Assembly (NCBI GenBank): GCA_964430935.1
Contig: CAYSHK010000004.1
Span: 1 to 64,000 of the forward strand
Reading direction: 5' to 3'
Origin: Thermopetrobacter sp964430935
Lineage (GTDB): Bacteria > Pseudomonadota > Alphaproteobacteria > Rhizobiales > Aestuariivirgaceae
DNA length: 64,000 nt
Shown here: piece after piece, positions 8,887 to 16,942 of the stretch
How positions within the stretch are numbered: the stretch's first letter is position 1
How the letters are laid out: every line of letters starts with the position of its first letter
Notes under the pieces: model-generated
The model's input: only the letters and a program-made list of their open reading frames with translations
Database searches by the model: none
What the model was told of the DNA's origin: nothing
Position numbers and translations under genes: made by a program

Positions 8887-9660
8887 GTGTTTCCCATATC
8901 GACGACCGTCGCCGTCCGCTTTCCGCCTTTCGTCACGTGGGCTCTGATCGCCCTGAACGTGCTGGCCTACGTGTGGGAGACGGGACACTACGTGCAGGGC
9001 GGCGAGGCCGGACTGCGGGCCTTCCTCTATCATTGGGGGCTTGTGCCGGCGCGCTATTTCGTTCCCGACTGGGCCCTGGCCCGCGGGCTGGATCCCACGG
9101 ACTGGTGGCCGTTTCTCACCAACACCTTCCTGCATGGCGGAATCCTGCATCTCGTCTTCAACATGTGGACGCTCTACATCTTCGGGCCGGCGGTGGAGGA
9201 CCGGATGGGCAGCGTCCCCTACCTGCTGTTCTATCTGGCCTGCGGCGTTGGCGCGTCCTTCGCGCACGCCTGGATGAACCCGACCTCCACGCTGCCGGCG
9301 ATCGGCGCGTCGGGAGCCATCGCCGGGGTGACGGGCGCCTACATGCGCCTCTTCCCCCATTCGCGCGTGGTGGTCATGGTGCCGGTCTTCTTCTATCCCT
9401 TCTTCTTCGAGCTCTACGCCTTCATCTTCGCCGGCTTCTGGTTCCTCACGCAGCTGATGCAGGGCATGGCGTCGCTCTCGGTGCGTCAGGAGGCGGGCGG
9501 CGTGGCCTGGTGGGCCCATGTCGGCGGGTTCGTCATCGGCTGGCTGATCGCCGGCATATGGGGGCGCGAGGGGCGCCGCTACAGACCCCTGCAGGCGGAC
9601 GAGGGCGCATGGGGCTGCTGTCCGGACGGCAGACGTGACAGAAGCGGTCCGGCGGGGTAG
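8887..9660 (+). CDS. Rhomboid-family intramembrane serine protease
   Basis: About 257 residues if translation starts at the GTG at 8887, giving the usual rhomboid opening MFPIS; a GTG at 8860 would add nine residues. Six or so membrane segments are evident. The catalytic dyad is S142 in GASGAIAG and H211 in AHVGG, with the conserved HGG-HLxxNM element (LHGGILHLVFNMWTL) at about 82-96. These serine proteases cleave single-span membrane proteins within the bilayer. It is divergent from the aldehyde oxidoreductase gene across a 245-bp gap and is followed 38 bp later by another membrane protease gene, suggesting a membrane proteolysis unit. Confidence 0.92.
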   Translation: MFPISTTVAVRFPPFVTWALIALNVLAYVWETGHYVQGGEAGLRAFLYHWGLVPARYFVPDWALARGLDPTDWWPFLTNTFLHGGILHLVFNMWTLYIFGPAVEDRMGSVPYLLFYLACGVGASFAHAWMNPTSTLPAIGASGAIAGVTGAYMRLFPHSRVVVMVPVFFYPFFFELYAFIFAGFWFLTQLMQGMASLSVRQEAGGVAWWAHVGGFVIGWLIAGIWGREGRRYRPLQADEGAWGCCPDGRRDRSGPAG

Positions 9661-9698
9661 GCTCGGCGCATGACGGGAATTCTCAGGAGGTTACTTCC

Positions 9699-10547
9699 AT
9701 GACGGCAATGGATCTGCTCTGGCTGTTCTTCATTCTCTCGGCGCTGCAGCCGGTGATGCAGAAGAAGCTGCTGGAGGCCATGCGCCAGCGCAAGATCGCC
9801 GAGATCGAGAAGAAGCGCGGGTCCCGCGTCATTCTCCTCGTGCACCGGCAGGAAACGATGAGCTTTCTCGGTTTTCCCCTGATGCGCTTCATCAACATCG
9901 AGGATTCCGAGGAGGTCATCCGCGCCATCCAGCTCACCGACGACAATGTGCCGCTCGACGTCATCCTGCACACGCCCGGCGGACTGGTGCTGGCGGCCAC
10001 GCAGATCGCGCGCGCCCTGAAGAGCCATCCGGCCAAGACCACCGTCTTCGTGCCCCACTACGCCATGAGCGGCGGTACGCTGCTGGCCCTGGCCGCGGAC
10101 GAGATCGTCATGAGCCCGCATGCGGTGCTGGGGCCGATCGACCCGCAGCTCGGGCAGAAGCCCGCGGCGTCGGTGCTCAAGGTCCTGGAGATGAAGGAGC
10201 CGAAGGACATAGACGACGAGACGCTGATCCTCGCCGATGTCTCGAAGAAGGCCGTGGCGCAACTGCAGCGTACGGCCCAGACCCTGCTGGAGGGGCAGAT
10301 GGACGCCCGGAAGGCGAAAAGTCTCGCAAAGACCCTCTCCGAGGGGCGCTGGACGCACGACTATCCCATTCTGCCGGACGAGGCGAAGGAGCTGGGGCTG
10401 AAGATCTCCACCGACATGCCGCAGGAGATCTACGAGCTGATGGGCCTCTATCCGCAGCCGACCAGGGCGGTGCCCTCCGTGGAGTATCTGCCTGAGAAGC
10501 GCACGGGTGGCCGCCATCCGTTCCACAGGGGCGGCGACCAGCCATGA
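9699..10547 (+). CDS. SDH-type ClpP-fold membrane serine protease
   Basis: 282 residues. The first 20 residues form a single N-terminal membrane segment, followed by a charged helix and a crotonase/ClpP-fold domain. HTPGG at 91-95 forms the oxyanion region and the nucleophile is S124 in the MSGGT motif. This is the SDH_protease (PF01972-like) family, related to SppA and ClpP. The RBS AGGAGG lies just before the ATG. It overlaps the downstream TPR gene by ATGA. It follows a rhomboid gene, so both may act on membrane substrates; that link is inference. Confidence 0.87.
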   Translation: MTAMDLLWLFFILSALQPVMQKKLLEAMRQRKIAEIEKKRGSRVILLVHRQETMSFLGFPLMRFINIEDSEEVIRAIQLTDDNVPLDVILHTPGGLVLAATQIARALKSHPAKTTVFVPHYAMSGGTLLALAADEIVMSPHAVLGPIDPQLGQKPAASVLKVLEMKEPKDIDDETLILADVSKKAVAQLQRTAQTLLEGQMDARKAKSLAKTLSEGRWTHDYPILPDEAKELGLKISTDMPQEIYELMGLYPQPTRAVPSVEYLPEKRTGGRHPFHRGGDQP

Positions 10548-11230
10548 GGTTCTTCCGTCCTTCCCGTCCCGGCTCCGGCGCGGCCGCGCTCGCCGGGGCG
10601 CTGGCTCTCTTGCTGTCGGCGGCGGCGCCGGTCGCGCCTTCCATGGCGGAGGGGGCGGACGGCGGGGCGGTTCCTGCCGTTCCCGGGACTGGCGTCATGA
10701 AGGGAAAGGAGGGCGGCGGGACCGTCGGGACGAAAGGGGAGGAGCCTTCCCGGGCCGATCTCCTGGACGGCCTTCTGGCCCGCCTGCATCTGGCCGGCGA
10801 TGGGCCGGAGGCGGAGGCCATCGCCCGCAGCGTGCGCGAGCTGTGGGCGGAGTCGGGTTCGCCGACCGCCGACCTTCTGGTGCTGCAGGCCGGAAAGGCC
10901 CTGAAGGCCGACGATGCGGAGACGGCTCTGCGGATCCTCGATCTCGTGGTGCGCCGGTGGCCGGACTACGTGGAGGCCTGGAACCGCCGGGCCGGCACGC
11001 GCTACATGATGGGAGACGCGGAAGGCGCCCTGAAGGATCTGGACCGGGTTCTGGAACTGGAGCCGCGGCACTTCGAAGCACTTTTCACCAAGGGTGCAAT
11101 TCTGGAAGAATTGAAGAGACCGAGGGAGGCCATGGCCGCCTACGAGGCGGCGCTGGCCGTATGGCCGGGCATGGGGCCGGCCAAGCGGGCTCTGCACAGA
11201 TTGCGTCTGGAGCTGGATCAGGAGACCTGA
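10544..11230 (+). CDS. Exported tetratricopeptide-repeat protein
   Basis: A 228-residue protein with an N-terminal signal peptide (hydrophobic core at about 15-35 ending near SMAEGA), a Gly-rich linker, and then three or so TPR units from residue 65 on (for instance YVEAWNRRAGTRYMMGDAEG and HFEALFTKGAILEELKRPRE). It would act as a periplasmic protein-protein interaction module. Its ATG overlaps the stop of the protease gene, so it may be an adaptor of that protease. No catalytic site is seen. Confidence 0.8.
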   Translation: MRFFRPSRPGSGAAALAGALALLLSAAAPVAPSMAEGADGGAVPAVPGTGVMKGKEGGGTVGTKGEEPSRADLLDGLLARLHLAGDGPEAEAIARSVRELWAESGSPTADLLVLQAGKALKADDAETALRILDLVVRRWPDYVEAWNRRAGTRYMMGDAEGALKDLDRVLELEPRHFEALFTKGAILEELKRPREAMAAYEAALAVWPGMGPAKRALHRLRLELDQET

Positions 11231-11361
11231 AGCCGCAATGCCGCGACGATATGTCCCCAAAGACCGCAAAATCGGGAAAATTGCGGGGTCGGGGGCACGG
11301 GCGCATTTACCATGCCGGAGGATTTGCCCGCGTGCGGGGCGCTTGCGGCGCTCCCAAGCCT

Positions 11362-11376
11362 TTAATTTTTCGTTAA
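11362..11376 (+). promoter_or_regulatory. Perfect CtrA-type box TTAA-N7-TTAA
   Basis: TTAA at 11362-11365 and TTAA at 11373-11376 are separated by exactly seven bases (TTTTTCG). This matches the alphaproteobacterial CtrA consensus, apart from A instead of C after the second half. It sits just upstream of a TATGCT -10-like element at 11379, a normal location for activation by CtrA. Binding is inferred from sequence only. Confidence 0.5.
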
Positions 11377-11391
11377 AATATGCTATGAAGA

Positions 11392-11454
11392 CAAAATGAT
11401 GAAATCATGAGGCGACATCCGGACTCTACCGCATGCTGCGAGTCCGGGTTTTTT
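11392..11454 (+). ncRNA. Candidate short terminated transcript upstream of carD
   Basis: Predicted from signals only. A CtrA-type box and a -10-like TATGCT would start transcription near 11391. The region holds a small hairpin (TGAT-GAA-ATCA) and then the intrinsic terminator at 11419-11454, giving an RNA of roughly 60 nt with no open reading frame of note. It could instead be a carD leader with an attenuator, or the 3' end of the TPR transcript. Confidence 0.35.
11419..11454 (+). terminator. Intrinsic terminator
   Basis: CCGGACTC at 11419-11426 pairs perfectly with GAGTCCGG at 11440-11447, followed by a run of six T (11449-11454). It lies 190 bp beyond the TPR gene and 210 bp before carD, so it ends either the TPR transcript or a short RNA. 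Confidence 0.8.
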
Positions 11455-11664
11455 ACGTCCGCTTCCATGCCGGGGCGAGTGGCAGATCCTTCCCCTCTTG
11501 CCCGTAGTCGAACCGGGTGATCCGGCCGATGTGCGGAAAAGGCATGAGCCGGGAGGCGTCATCACGCAACCGGTCTGGCCGGATGATGCCGTCCGCATGA
11601 TTTCACCGCAGCAGGATTTTCAGGTGACGTGAACAGGCGTCAAACCAGGTTCAGGGAAAACATC

Positions 11665-12219
11665 ATGGCGGCTAAAAAGAAAGCAACCGCGAAGAAGCTG
11701 ACCTTCAAGCCCGGCGAGTTCATCGTCTATCCCGCCCACGGCGTCGGCAAGATCGTCGACATCGAGGAGCAGGAGATCGCCGGCATGAAGCTGGAACTCT
11801 ACGTCATCGACTTCGAGAAGGAGAAGATGCGTCTGCGCGTTCCCACCGCCAAGAGCGAACAGGTGGGCATGCGCAAGCTTTCCGGCAAGGACATGATCGA
11901 GGAGGTTCTGAAGGTCCTGCGGAGCAAGCCGAAGGTCAAGCGCACCATGTGGTCGCGCCGCGCGCAGGAATACGAGGCGAAGATCAATTCCGGCGACATC
12001 ATGTTCGTCGCCGAGGTGGTGCGCGATCTCTATCGCTCCGAGCGGCAGCCGGAACAGTCCTATTCCGAGCGGCAGCTCTACGAGACGGCGCTCGACAGGC
12101 TGGCCCGCGAGGTCGCCGCGGTGCGCAAGGTGGACGAGAAGACGGCCATCGCGGACCTGGAGAAGGTGCTCGACCAGGCCGCGGCCAAGGCCGAGGCGGC
12201 CGCCAACCGCGCCGCCTGA
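11665..12219 (+). CDS. carD: CarD-family transcription regulator
   Basis: 184 residues from MAAKKK at 11665, with AGGGA eight bases upstream. After a short Lys/Ala-rich start comes the RNA-polymerase interaction domain (FKPGEFIVYPAHGVGKIVDIE at about 11-31), then the helical DNA-binding domain with the WSRRAQEYE motif. CarD binds the beta subunit of RNA polymerase and stabilises the open complex, often at rRNA and growth-related promoters. In many alphaproteobacteria carD directly follows fdxA; here fdxA is 26 kb away on the other strand. A strong terminator follows. Confidence 0.93.
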   Translation: MAAKKKATAKKLTFKPGEFIVYPAHGVGKIVDIEEQEIAGMKLELYVIDFEKEKMRLRVPTAKSEQVGMRKLSGKDMIEEVLKVLRSKPKVKRTMWSRRAQEYEAKINSGDIMFVAEVVRDLYRSERQPEQSYSERQLYETALDRLAREVAAVRKVDEKTAIADLEKVLDQAAAKAEAAANRAA

Positions 12220-12251
12220 CGGACCGGGGGACACCCTTTCGGAAGAGACAC

Positions 12252-12283
12252 GGGCTTCCGGCGGAATGGCCGGAAGCCCTTTT
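12252..12283 (+). terminator. Intrinsic terminator after carD
   Basis: An 11-bp perfect stem: GGGCTTCCGGC (12252-12262) with GCCGGAAGCCC (12269-12279), loop of six, then TTTT. It lies between the convergent carD and hslO genes. Confidence 0.85.
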
Positions 12284-12303
12284 CCATGCCGGAAACGCCG
12301 TCC

Positions 12304-13275
12304 TCAGTCCTTTCCGGGACCGTCCGCGCCATCCGCAAGGCCGACCTCCTCCGGCGTGAATTCGTAGGTGCCCGAGCAGAACTGGCAGGTCGCGGTGATG
12401 CGGCCGTCCTCCACCATGGCCGCCCTCTCCTCCTCGGAAAAGCGGCGGATCGTCTCCAGCAGCTGTTCGCGCGAACAGTTGCAGCGCCATTCCACGGGAA
12501 CGGGATCGAAGACGCGAACGCCGTCCTCGTGGAAGAGACGGTAGAGCAGACGCTCCGGCGAGAGATCCGGGTCGAGCAGCTCGTGATCCTCGATCGTGTC
12601 GAACAGGGCCACGGCCCGCGGCCAGTTGTCCGCGGCGGGATCCTCTTCTCCCTCACGGACAGGGGTTCCGGCGGCGGGTGGCAGATGCTGGATCATGGCC
12701 GCCCCGGCGCGCCATCCGGAACCTTCGGCGTCGCTTGCCTCGCCGGCCGCCAGCCGCACGCGCGTGGGAATCTGCTCGGACTGCGCGAAATAGTTCTCCG
12801 CCGCCTCCGCCAGCGGTCCGGAGAGGGCCACGACGCCCTGGTAGCGTTCGGTGTTCGGCCCCTGGTCGATGGTGAACACCAGATGCCCCTTCCCCATGAG
12901 CCGTGCGGGATCGCGGGCTTCCCCGTCCGCAAGGGCCTTCACGGCGGCTTCGTCGAAGCGGGCCAGGCCGCGCACGTATCCCGGCGTGGTGAAATCCGCC
13001 ACCAGCATGTTCACGGGGCCGTCGGTCTGCGTCTGCACGATCAGCTTTCCGTCGAATTTCAGGGAGGTGCCGAGCAGAACGGACAGGGCCATGATCTCTC
13101 CGAGAAGGCGGGAGACCGGCTCCGGATAGGCATGCTGGCGGATCGCTTCGTCCACGGAACGGCCCATGCGCACCACCCGGCCGCGTACGTCCAGCGCGTC
13201 GACCGTGAAGGGCAGGGCGAGGTCGTCTCCGATGTCCCGGCGTGCGGGGCGTTCTTTCGGGGTGTTGTCGGTCAT
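12304..13275 (-). CDS. hslO: Redox-regulated chaperone Hsp33
   Basis: 323 residues from MTDNTPKE at 13275. The N-terminal holdase domain carries LLGEIMALSVLLGTSLKF and the GPVNMLVADF motif. The C-terminal zinc switch has the four cysteines CNC and CQFC that release zinc on oxidation and activate the chaperone. Length and motif order are normal. It lies 83 bp downstream of dut on the same strand and may share its transcript. Confidence 0.95.
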   Translation of the reverse strand: MTDNTPKERPARRDIGDDLALPFTVDALDVRGRVVRMGRSVDEAIRQHAYPEPVSRLLGEIMALSVLLGTSLKFDGKLIVQTQTDGPVNMLVADFTTPGYVRGLARFDEAAVKALADGEARDPARLMGKGHLVFTIDQGPNTERYQGVVALSGPLAEAAENYFAQSEQIPTRVRLAAGEASDAEGSGWRAGAAMIQHLPPAAGTPVREGEEDPAADNWPRAVALFDTIEDHELLDPDLSPERLLYRLFHEDGVRVFDPVPVEWRCNCSREQLLETIRRFSEEERAAMVEDGRITATCQFCSGTYEFTPEEVGLADGADGPGKD

Positions 13276-13358
13276 GGTGTCTTCCGCGTCATGTCGGGGA
13301 TGTTCCGCGTTCCATGTCGGGTGCGGCTGCCCGGTTTGCAAGGCCGCCCGTGGGCACC

Positions 13359-13817
13359 TCAATGTCCGGAGGAGCCGAAACCGCCCTCTCCGCGTTCCGT
13401 TCCGTCGAGCGCGGCCGTCTCCTCCCATGCCGCCCGTACCACCGGCGCGACGACCAGCTGGGCGATGCGCATGCCGCGGGTCACGGTGAACGGTTCGGAG
13501 CCGTGGTTGATCAGGATGACGCCGATCTCGCCGCGATAGTCGGAATCGATGGTGCCCGGGGCGTTCAAGCAGGTGACGCCATGCTTCAGGGCGAGCCCGG
13601 AACGGGGGCGCACCTGGGCCTCGTAGCCGTCGGGCAGCGCGATGCGGATGCCCGCGGGCACCAGCGCCCGGGCGCCGGGGGCGAGCCTGATCGGCGCGTC
13701 CTCCGGAATCGCCGCCCGCAGGTCCATGCCGGCGGCGGCTTCGCTCTCATAGCGGGGCAGGGGGAGATCCCGGCCGTGACCGGTGCGGACGATGCGTATG
13801 CGGACGTTGGCGCTCAT
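13359..13817 (-). CDS. dut: dUTP diphosphatase
   Basis: A 152-residue trimeric dUTPase that converts dUTP to dUMP and diphosphate. All family motifs are visible: AAAGMDLRAA, RPRSGLALKHG, the uracil-recognition hairpin NAPGTIDSDYRGEI, and the C-terminal P-loop-like tail RGEGGFGSSG. The ATG at 13817 overlaps the gpmA stop as ATGA, so the two are translationally coupled. Confidence 0.96.
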   Translation of the reverse strand: MSANVRIRIVRTGHGRDLPLPRYESEAAAGMDLRAAIPEDAPIRLAPGARALVPAGIRIALPDGYEAQVRPRSGLALKHGVTCLNAPGTIDSDYRGEIGVILINHGSEPFTVTRGMRIAQLVVAPVVRAAWEETAALDGTERGEGGFGSSGH

Positions 13818-14479
13818 GCGCCGGGGAAGGTGGTGCGCCAGTCGCTGCCCTCGCCCTCGGCGGGCTTGAGCACCTGCTTCTCGACCACCTTTCCGTTCTC
13901 GTCGATGCGGTAGACGATGGGCACGCCGGTGGCCAGCTCCAGCTTCAGGACCTGCTCCGGCGTCAGGTTCTCCAGCCACATGATGATGGCGCGCAGCGAG
14001 TTTCCGTGGGCGGAGACGAGCACGTTGCGCCCCTTCATCACCTCCGGCAGGATGCGTTCGCGGAAATAGGGCACGGAGCGGTCCGCGGTGTCCTTGAGGC
14101 TTTCGCCGCCGGGCGGGGGCACGTCGTAGGAACGTCGCCAGATGTGCACCTGTTCGTCGCCCCACTTCTTCCGTGCGTCGTCCTTGTTCATGCCGACGAG
14201 ATCGCCGTAGTCGCGTTCGTTTATGGCGGGATCGCGGATGACGGGAATGTCCGTCTGGCCCATGTCCTCCAGGATGATGTCCAGCGTGTGCTGGGCGCGC
14301 TTCAGGGAGGAGGTGAAGGCCTCGTCGAAGCGGATGCCGGCCTGTTTCAGAAGCTGCCCGGCCTTGTGGGCCTCCGCGATGCCCTGCTCGGTGAGGTCCA
14401 CGTCCTTCCAGCCTGTGAACAGGTTCTTCTCGTTCCATTCGCTCTGGCCGTGGCGGACCAGAACCAGTGTTCCCGTCAT
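13814..14479 (-). CDS. gpmA: 2,3-bisphosphoglycerate-dependent phosphoglycerate mutase
   Basis: 221 residues from MTGTLVLVRHGQ at 14479. The phosphorylated histidine is H10 in VRHGQSEWN. The downstream FTGWKDVDLTEQG, the ERDYGDLVGMNKDD block and the second histidine in VSAHGNSLRA complete the active site. It interconverts 3- and 2-phosphoglycerate in glycolysis/gluconeogenesis. It sits 14 bp after dapB and overlaps dut. Confidence 0.95.
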   Translation of the reverse strand: MTGTLVLVRHGQSEWNEKNLFTGWKDVDLTEQGIAEAHKAGQLLKQAGIRFDEAFTSSLKRAQHTLDIILEDMGQTDIPVIRDPAINERDYGDLVGMNKDDARKKWGDEQVHIWRRSYDVPPPGGESLKDTADRSVPYFRERILPEVMKGRNVLVSAHGNSLRAIIMWLENLTPEQVLKLELATGVPIVYRIDENGKVVEKQVLKPAEGEGSDWRTTFPGA

Positions 14480-14493
14480 TGTCCGATTGTCCC

Positions 14494-15312
14494 CTACATG
14501 TCGTTCAGGCCGAGCACGTCGGCCATGGAATAGAGTCCCGATTGTCTGTCGCGCGCCCACAGGGCGGCCTTGACGGCGCCACGGGCGAAGATCTCGCGCG
14601 ACTGCGCCCGGTGCGTCAGCTCGATGCGCTCCTCCGGGCCGGCGAAGATCACCGTATGGTCCCCGACCACCGAGCCGCCCCGCAGCGTGGCGAAGCCGAT
14701 CGTTCCTTCCCGGCGGGGGCCGGTATGGCCCTCGCGGCAGAAGACGGCGTTTTCGCGCAGATCGTCCAGCCCGCGTCCCTCCGCGGCGGCATTGCCGAGC
14801 ATGAGGGCGGTGCCGGAGGGCGCGTCCACCTTGTGGCGGTGGTGCATCTCGACGATCTCGATGTCGAACTCCCCGCCCAGCAGGGAAGCCACCTTGCGGG
14901 TCAGCGCCACCAGAAGGTTGACGCCCAGGCTCATGTTGCCGGCCTTGACGATGCGTGCATGGCGTGCGGCGGCCTCGAAGGCCCGTTCCTGCTCCGGCGT
15001 GAATCCGGTGGTTCCGATGACGTGGATGACGCGGGCCTGCGCGGCCAGTTCGGAAAGCCAGACGGACGTTTCCGGCGTCGTGAAATCGATGATGCCGTCG
15101 ATGCGGGTGAACAGCTGCAGCGGATCGTCGGAGACCGGGACGCCGATTTCCCCGGCGCCGGCGAGCACGCCCATGTCCCTGCCTATGTGGGGGGAACCCT
15201 TGGGCTCCAGACCGCCGACGACCTCCACGCCGTCGGTTTCCAGAATGACCTTCGTGATCGCCCGCCCCATGCGTCCGGCGGCGCCGGCGACTGCCAGTTT
15301 CAGGGTGTTCAT
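14494..15312 (-). CDS. dapB: 4-hydroxy-tetrahydrodipicolinate reductase
   Basis: A 272-residue NAD(P)H-dependent reductase of the lysine/diaminopimelate pathway. The N-terminal nucleotide-binding motif is VAGAAGRMGRA at about 8-18. The catalytic and substrate-binding block EMHHRHKVDAPSGTAL contains the proton-donor histidine and the lysine. Length is normal. It starts the dapB-gpmA-dut(-hslO) minus-strand run. asd and dapF of the same pathway lie at the right end of the window. Confidence 0.96.
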   Translation of the reverse strand: MNTLKLAVAGAAGRMGRAITKVILETDGVEVVGGLEPKGSPHIGRDMGVLAGAGEIGVPVSDDPLQLFTRIDGIIDFTTPETSVWLSELAAQARVIHVIGTTGFTPEQERAFEAAARHARIVKAGNMSLGVNLLVALTRKVASLLGGEFDIEIVEMHHRHKVDAPSGTALMLGNAAAEGRGLDDLRENAVFCREGHTGPRREGTIGFATLRGGSVVGDHTVIFAGPEERIELTHRAQSREIFARGAVKAALWARDRQSGLYSMADVLGLNDM

Positions 15313-15474
15313 CCGCGCCCTCTGGTCATTGCCTGTTGTCCGTTGCGCAGGTCATAGCAGGCAAGGCGGATGCTGAAAAGGCGCAAAAACGCTCTTTCCC
15401 TTCCCGGGCGGACCGGTTTTCCCGGCGCCGTTGTGCCGCTGCGACAGGGGATTGCGCGGCGCGTGCGGCCGCGG

Positions 15475-16593
15475 TCAGACGCGCATGGGCATCAGCACGT
15501 AGATGACGCGCTCGTCCGCCAGGTCGCGCATGATGGTCGGCGAGGCGCTGTCGTTGAGCAGGAAGAGCGTGGTGTCGCCCTCGAACTGGCCGGTGATGTC
15601 CAGCAGGTACTTCGAGTTGAAGCCGATGTCCATGGGTTCGGCGGAATAGCTGCAGGCCAGCTCCTCCTCCGCCGATCCGGCCTCCGGATTGTTCACGGAG
15701 AGCACGAGACGGTCCTGCGAGATGGACAGCTTGACCGCCCGCCCCTTCTCGGAGGAGACGGTGGAGACGCGGTCCACCGCCTGGGCGAAGAGCCGGGTGT
15801 CCACCTCCAGCCTCCGGTCGTTGGCCACGGGAATCACCCGCTCGTAGTCGGGGAAGTTTCCGTCGATCAGCTTGGAGGTGAGCAGCACGCCGTCTATGGC
15901 GAAACGGATCTTGGTCTCCGACAGGGCCACGGAGATGTCGCCGTCGGCGGCGTCGATGAGCTTGACCAGCTCCAGCACCGTCTTCCGCGGCACGATGATG
16001 CCCGGCATGTTCTGGCAGCCCTCGGGGGCGGGAATCTCCGCCCGCGCCAGCCGGTGGCCGTCGGTGGCCACGGCGCGCAGCATGTGCCCCCCCTCCGTCT
16101 CGATGTGGTGGAAGTAGATGCCGTTCAGGTAGTAGCGGGTCTCTTCCGTGGAGATGGCGAAGCGGGTGCGTTCGATGAGGAACTTCAGGTCGGCCGGGGC
16201 GATGGCGAACTCGTGGCTGGGCTGGCCGGCGGCCAGGTCGGGAAAGTCCTCCGGCGGCAGCGCCGGCAGCATGAACCGCGAACGGCCGGCGACGATGGCC
16301 AGACGGCCCTCGTCGGGCTGCTCGAGCGAGAGCTCGGCCCCGTCGGGGAGCTTGCGCACGATGTCGTGGAGCAGATGGGCGGGAGCGGTGGATGCGCCCT
16401 CCTCGACGATGGTGGCGCTTCCGGTTTCCTCCACCACCTCCATGTCGAGATCGGTGGCGGTGAGGCGCAGGGTGCCGTTCTCCGCCTGCACGAGGACGTT
16501 GGACAGGATGGGGATGGTGTTGCGCCGCTCCACCACGCTCTGCACGTGGCCGAGCGCCTTCAGAAGCGCGTTCCTCTCGACTGTGACCCGCAT
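15475..16593 (-). CDS. dnaN: DNA polymerase III beta sliding clamp
   Basis: 372 residues from MRVTVERN at 16593; an in-frame ATG at 16641 would add 16 unsupported residues. It has three repeated clamp folds, beginning MRVTVERNALLKALGHVQSVVERRNTIPILSNV and ending with the typical YVLMPMRV. The clamp tethers replicative and repair polymerases to DNA. It is not flanked by dnaA or recF as in many bacteria; it is divergent from rimP across a 349-bp gap. Confidence 0.96.
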   Translation of the reverse strand: MRVTVERNALLKALGHVQSVVERRNTIPILSNVLVQAENGTLRLTATDLDMEVVEETGSATIVEEGASTAPAHLLHDIVRKLPDGAELSLEQPDEGRLAIVAGRSRFMLPALPPEDFPDLAAGQPSHEFAIAPADLKFLIERTRFAISTEETRYYLNGIYFHHIETEGGHMLRAVATDGHRLARAEIPAPEGCQNMPGIIVPRKTVLELVKLIDAADGDISVALSETKIRFAIDGVLLTSKLIDGNFPDYERVIPVANDRRLEVDTRLFAQAVDRVSTVSSEKGRAVKLSISQDRLVLSVNNPEAGSAEEELACSYSAEPMDIGFNSKYLLDITGQFEGDTTLFLLNDSASPTIMRDLADERVIYVLMPMRV

Positions 16594-16779
16594 TCCCCTT
16601 GCACTCCAGACATGTGGTCGTACCGGTTCCCGCCGCGGCACGGAATGCGCGTCGGGGCAGGCACTTTGCCTTCAAAAGCGAGCCTTTGCAAGGTCGCCTT
16701 TGGGCGCAGCGGCCGCGGGTGTGGAAAAATCGGACGTCCCGTGCGGACGGTTCCGCCGCCTCCGGACGGGGCGGGGCTC

Positions 16780-16808
16780 TTGCATGCGCGGGCGGGGCGG
16801 ACTATATA
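16780..16808 (+). promoter_or_regulatory. Sigma-70-type promoter of the rimP-nusA-infB operon
   Basis: -35 TTGCAT at 16780-16785 and -10 TATATA at 16803-16808 with an exact 17-bp spacer; predicted start near 16815. This is one of the best promoters by eye in the window. It is followed at once by a hairpin and terminator in the leader. Confidence 0.75.
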
Positions 16809-16858
16809 GGAGCCAAGAGACATTCTCACATGGTCTCCCATGGCGGGAGACGTTGAGA

Positions 16859-16885
16859 GTGGGTCCCGCGGGGCCCGCTTTTTTT
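16859..16885 (+). terminator. Leader terminator/attenuator of the rimP-nusA operon
   Basis: GTGGGTCC (16859-16866) pairs with GGGCCCGC (16871-16878) including two G-U pairs, loop CGCG, followed by seven T (16879-16885). It lies about 45 nt after the predicted transcription start and 58 bp before the rimP start. A competing upstream stem (TCTCA 16824-16828 with TGAGA 16854-16858 around GTCTCCC/GGGAGAC 16833-16851) abuts it. It could act as an attenuator of the operon or end a ~70-nt RNA. Confidence 0.7.
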
Positions 16886-16942
16886 GTTCCCCGCTCCCCG
16901 CATCGGCGCGGGGAGGACCGGGACACTGCGGAAGATGCGGAG

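Larger units (their letters stand above)
11231..11664 (+). other. Intergenic region before carD with regulatory signals
   Basis: A 434-bp gap without a convincing gene. It holds an AT-rich patch with a perfect TTAA-N7-TTAA box (11362-11376), a possible -10 element TATGCT (11379-11384), and an intrinsic terminator (11419-11454). From 11460 to 11650 I see only GC-rich sequence without a supported gene, presumably including the carD promoter. A 71-codon minus-strand frame here has no ribosome site or protein-like composition and is not called. Confidence 0.6.
16594..16942. other. Divergent promoter region between dnaN and rimP
   Basis: A 349-bp non-coding gap. The half near dnaN should carry the dnaN promoter, but I see no clear box there. 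The rimP half holds a canonical -35/-10 pair (16780-16808), a long stem-loop (16824-16858) and an intrinsic terminator (16859-16885). A nine-codon frame (ATG at 16830, stop TGA) runs through the stem-loop and has no clear ribosome site. Confidence 0.7.

Noticed and set aside
11383..11598. 71-codon minus-strand gene before carD
   Set aside because: No ribosome site, crosses the terminator, and the protein looks like random GC-rich translation.
16830..16856. Nine-codon leader peptide in the rimP leader
   Set aside because: ATG to TGA exists but has no clear ribosome site and no run of regulatory codons; mentioned only within the leader finding.
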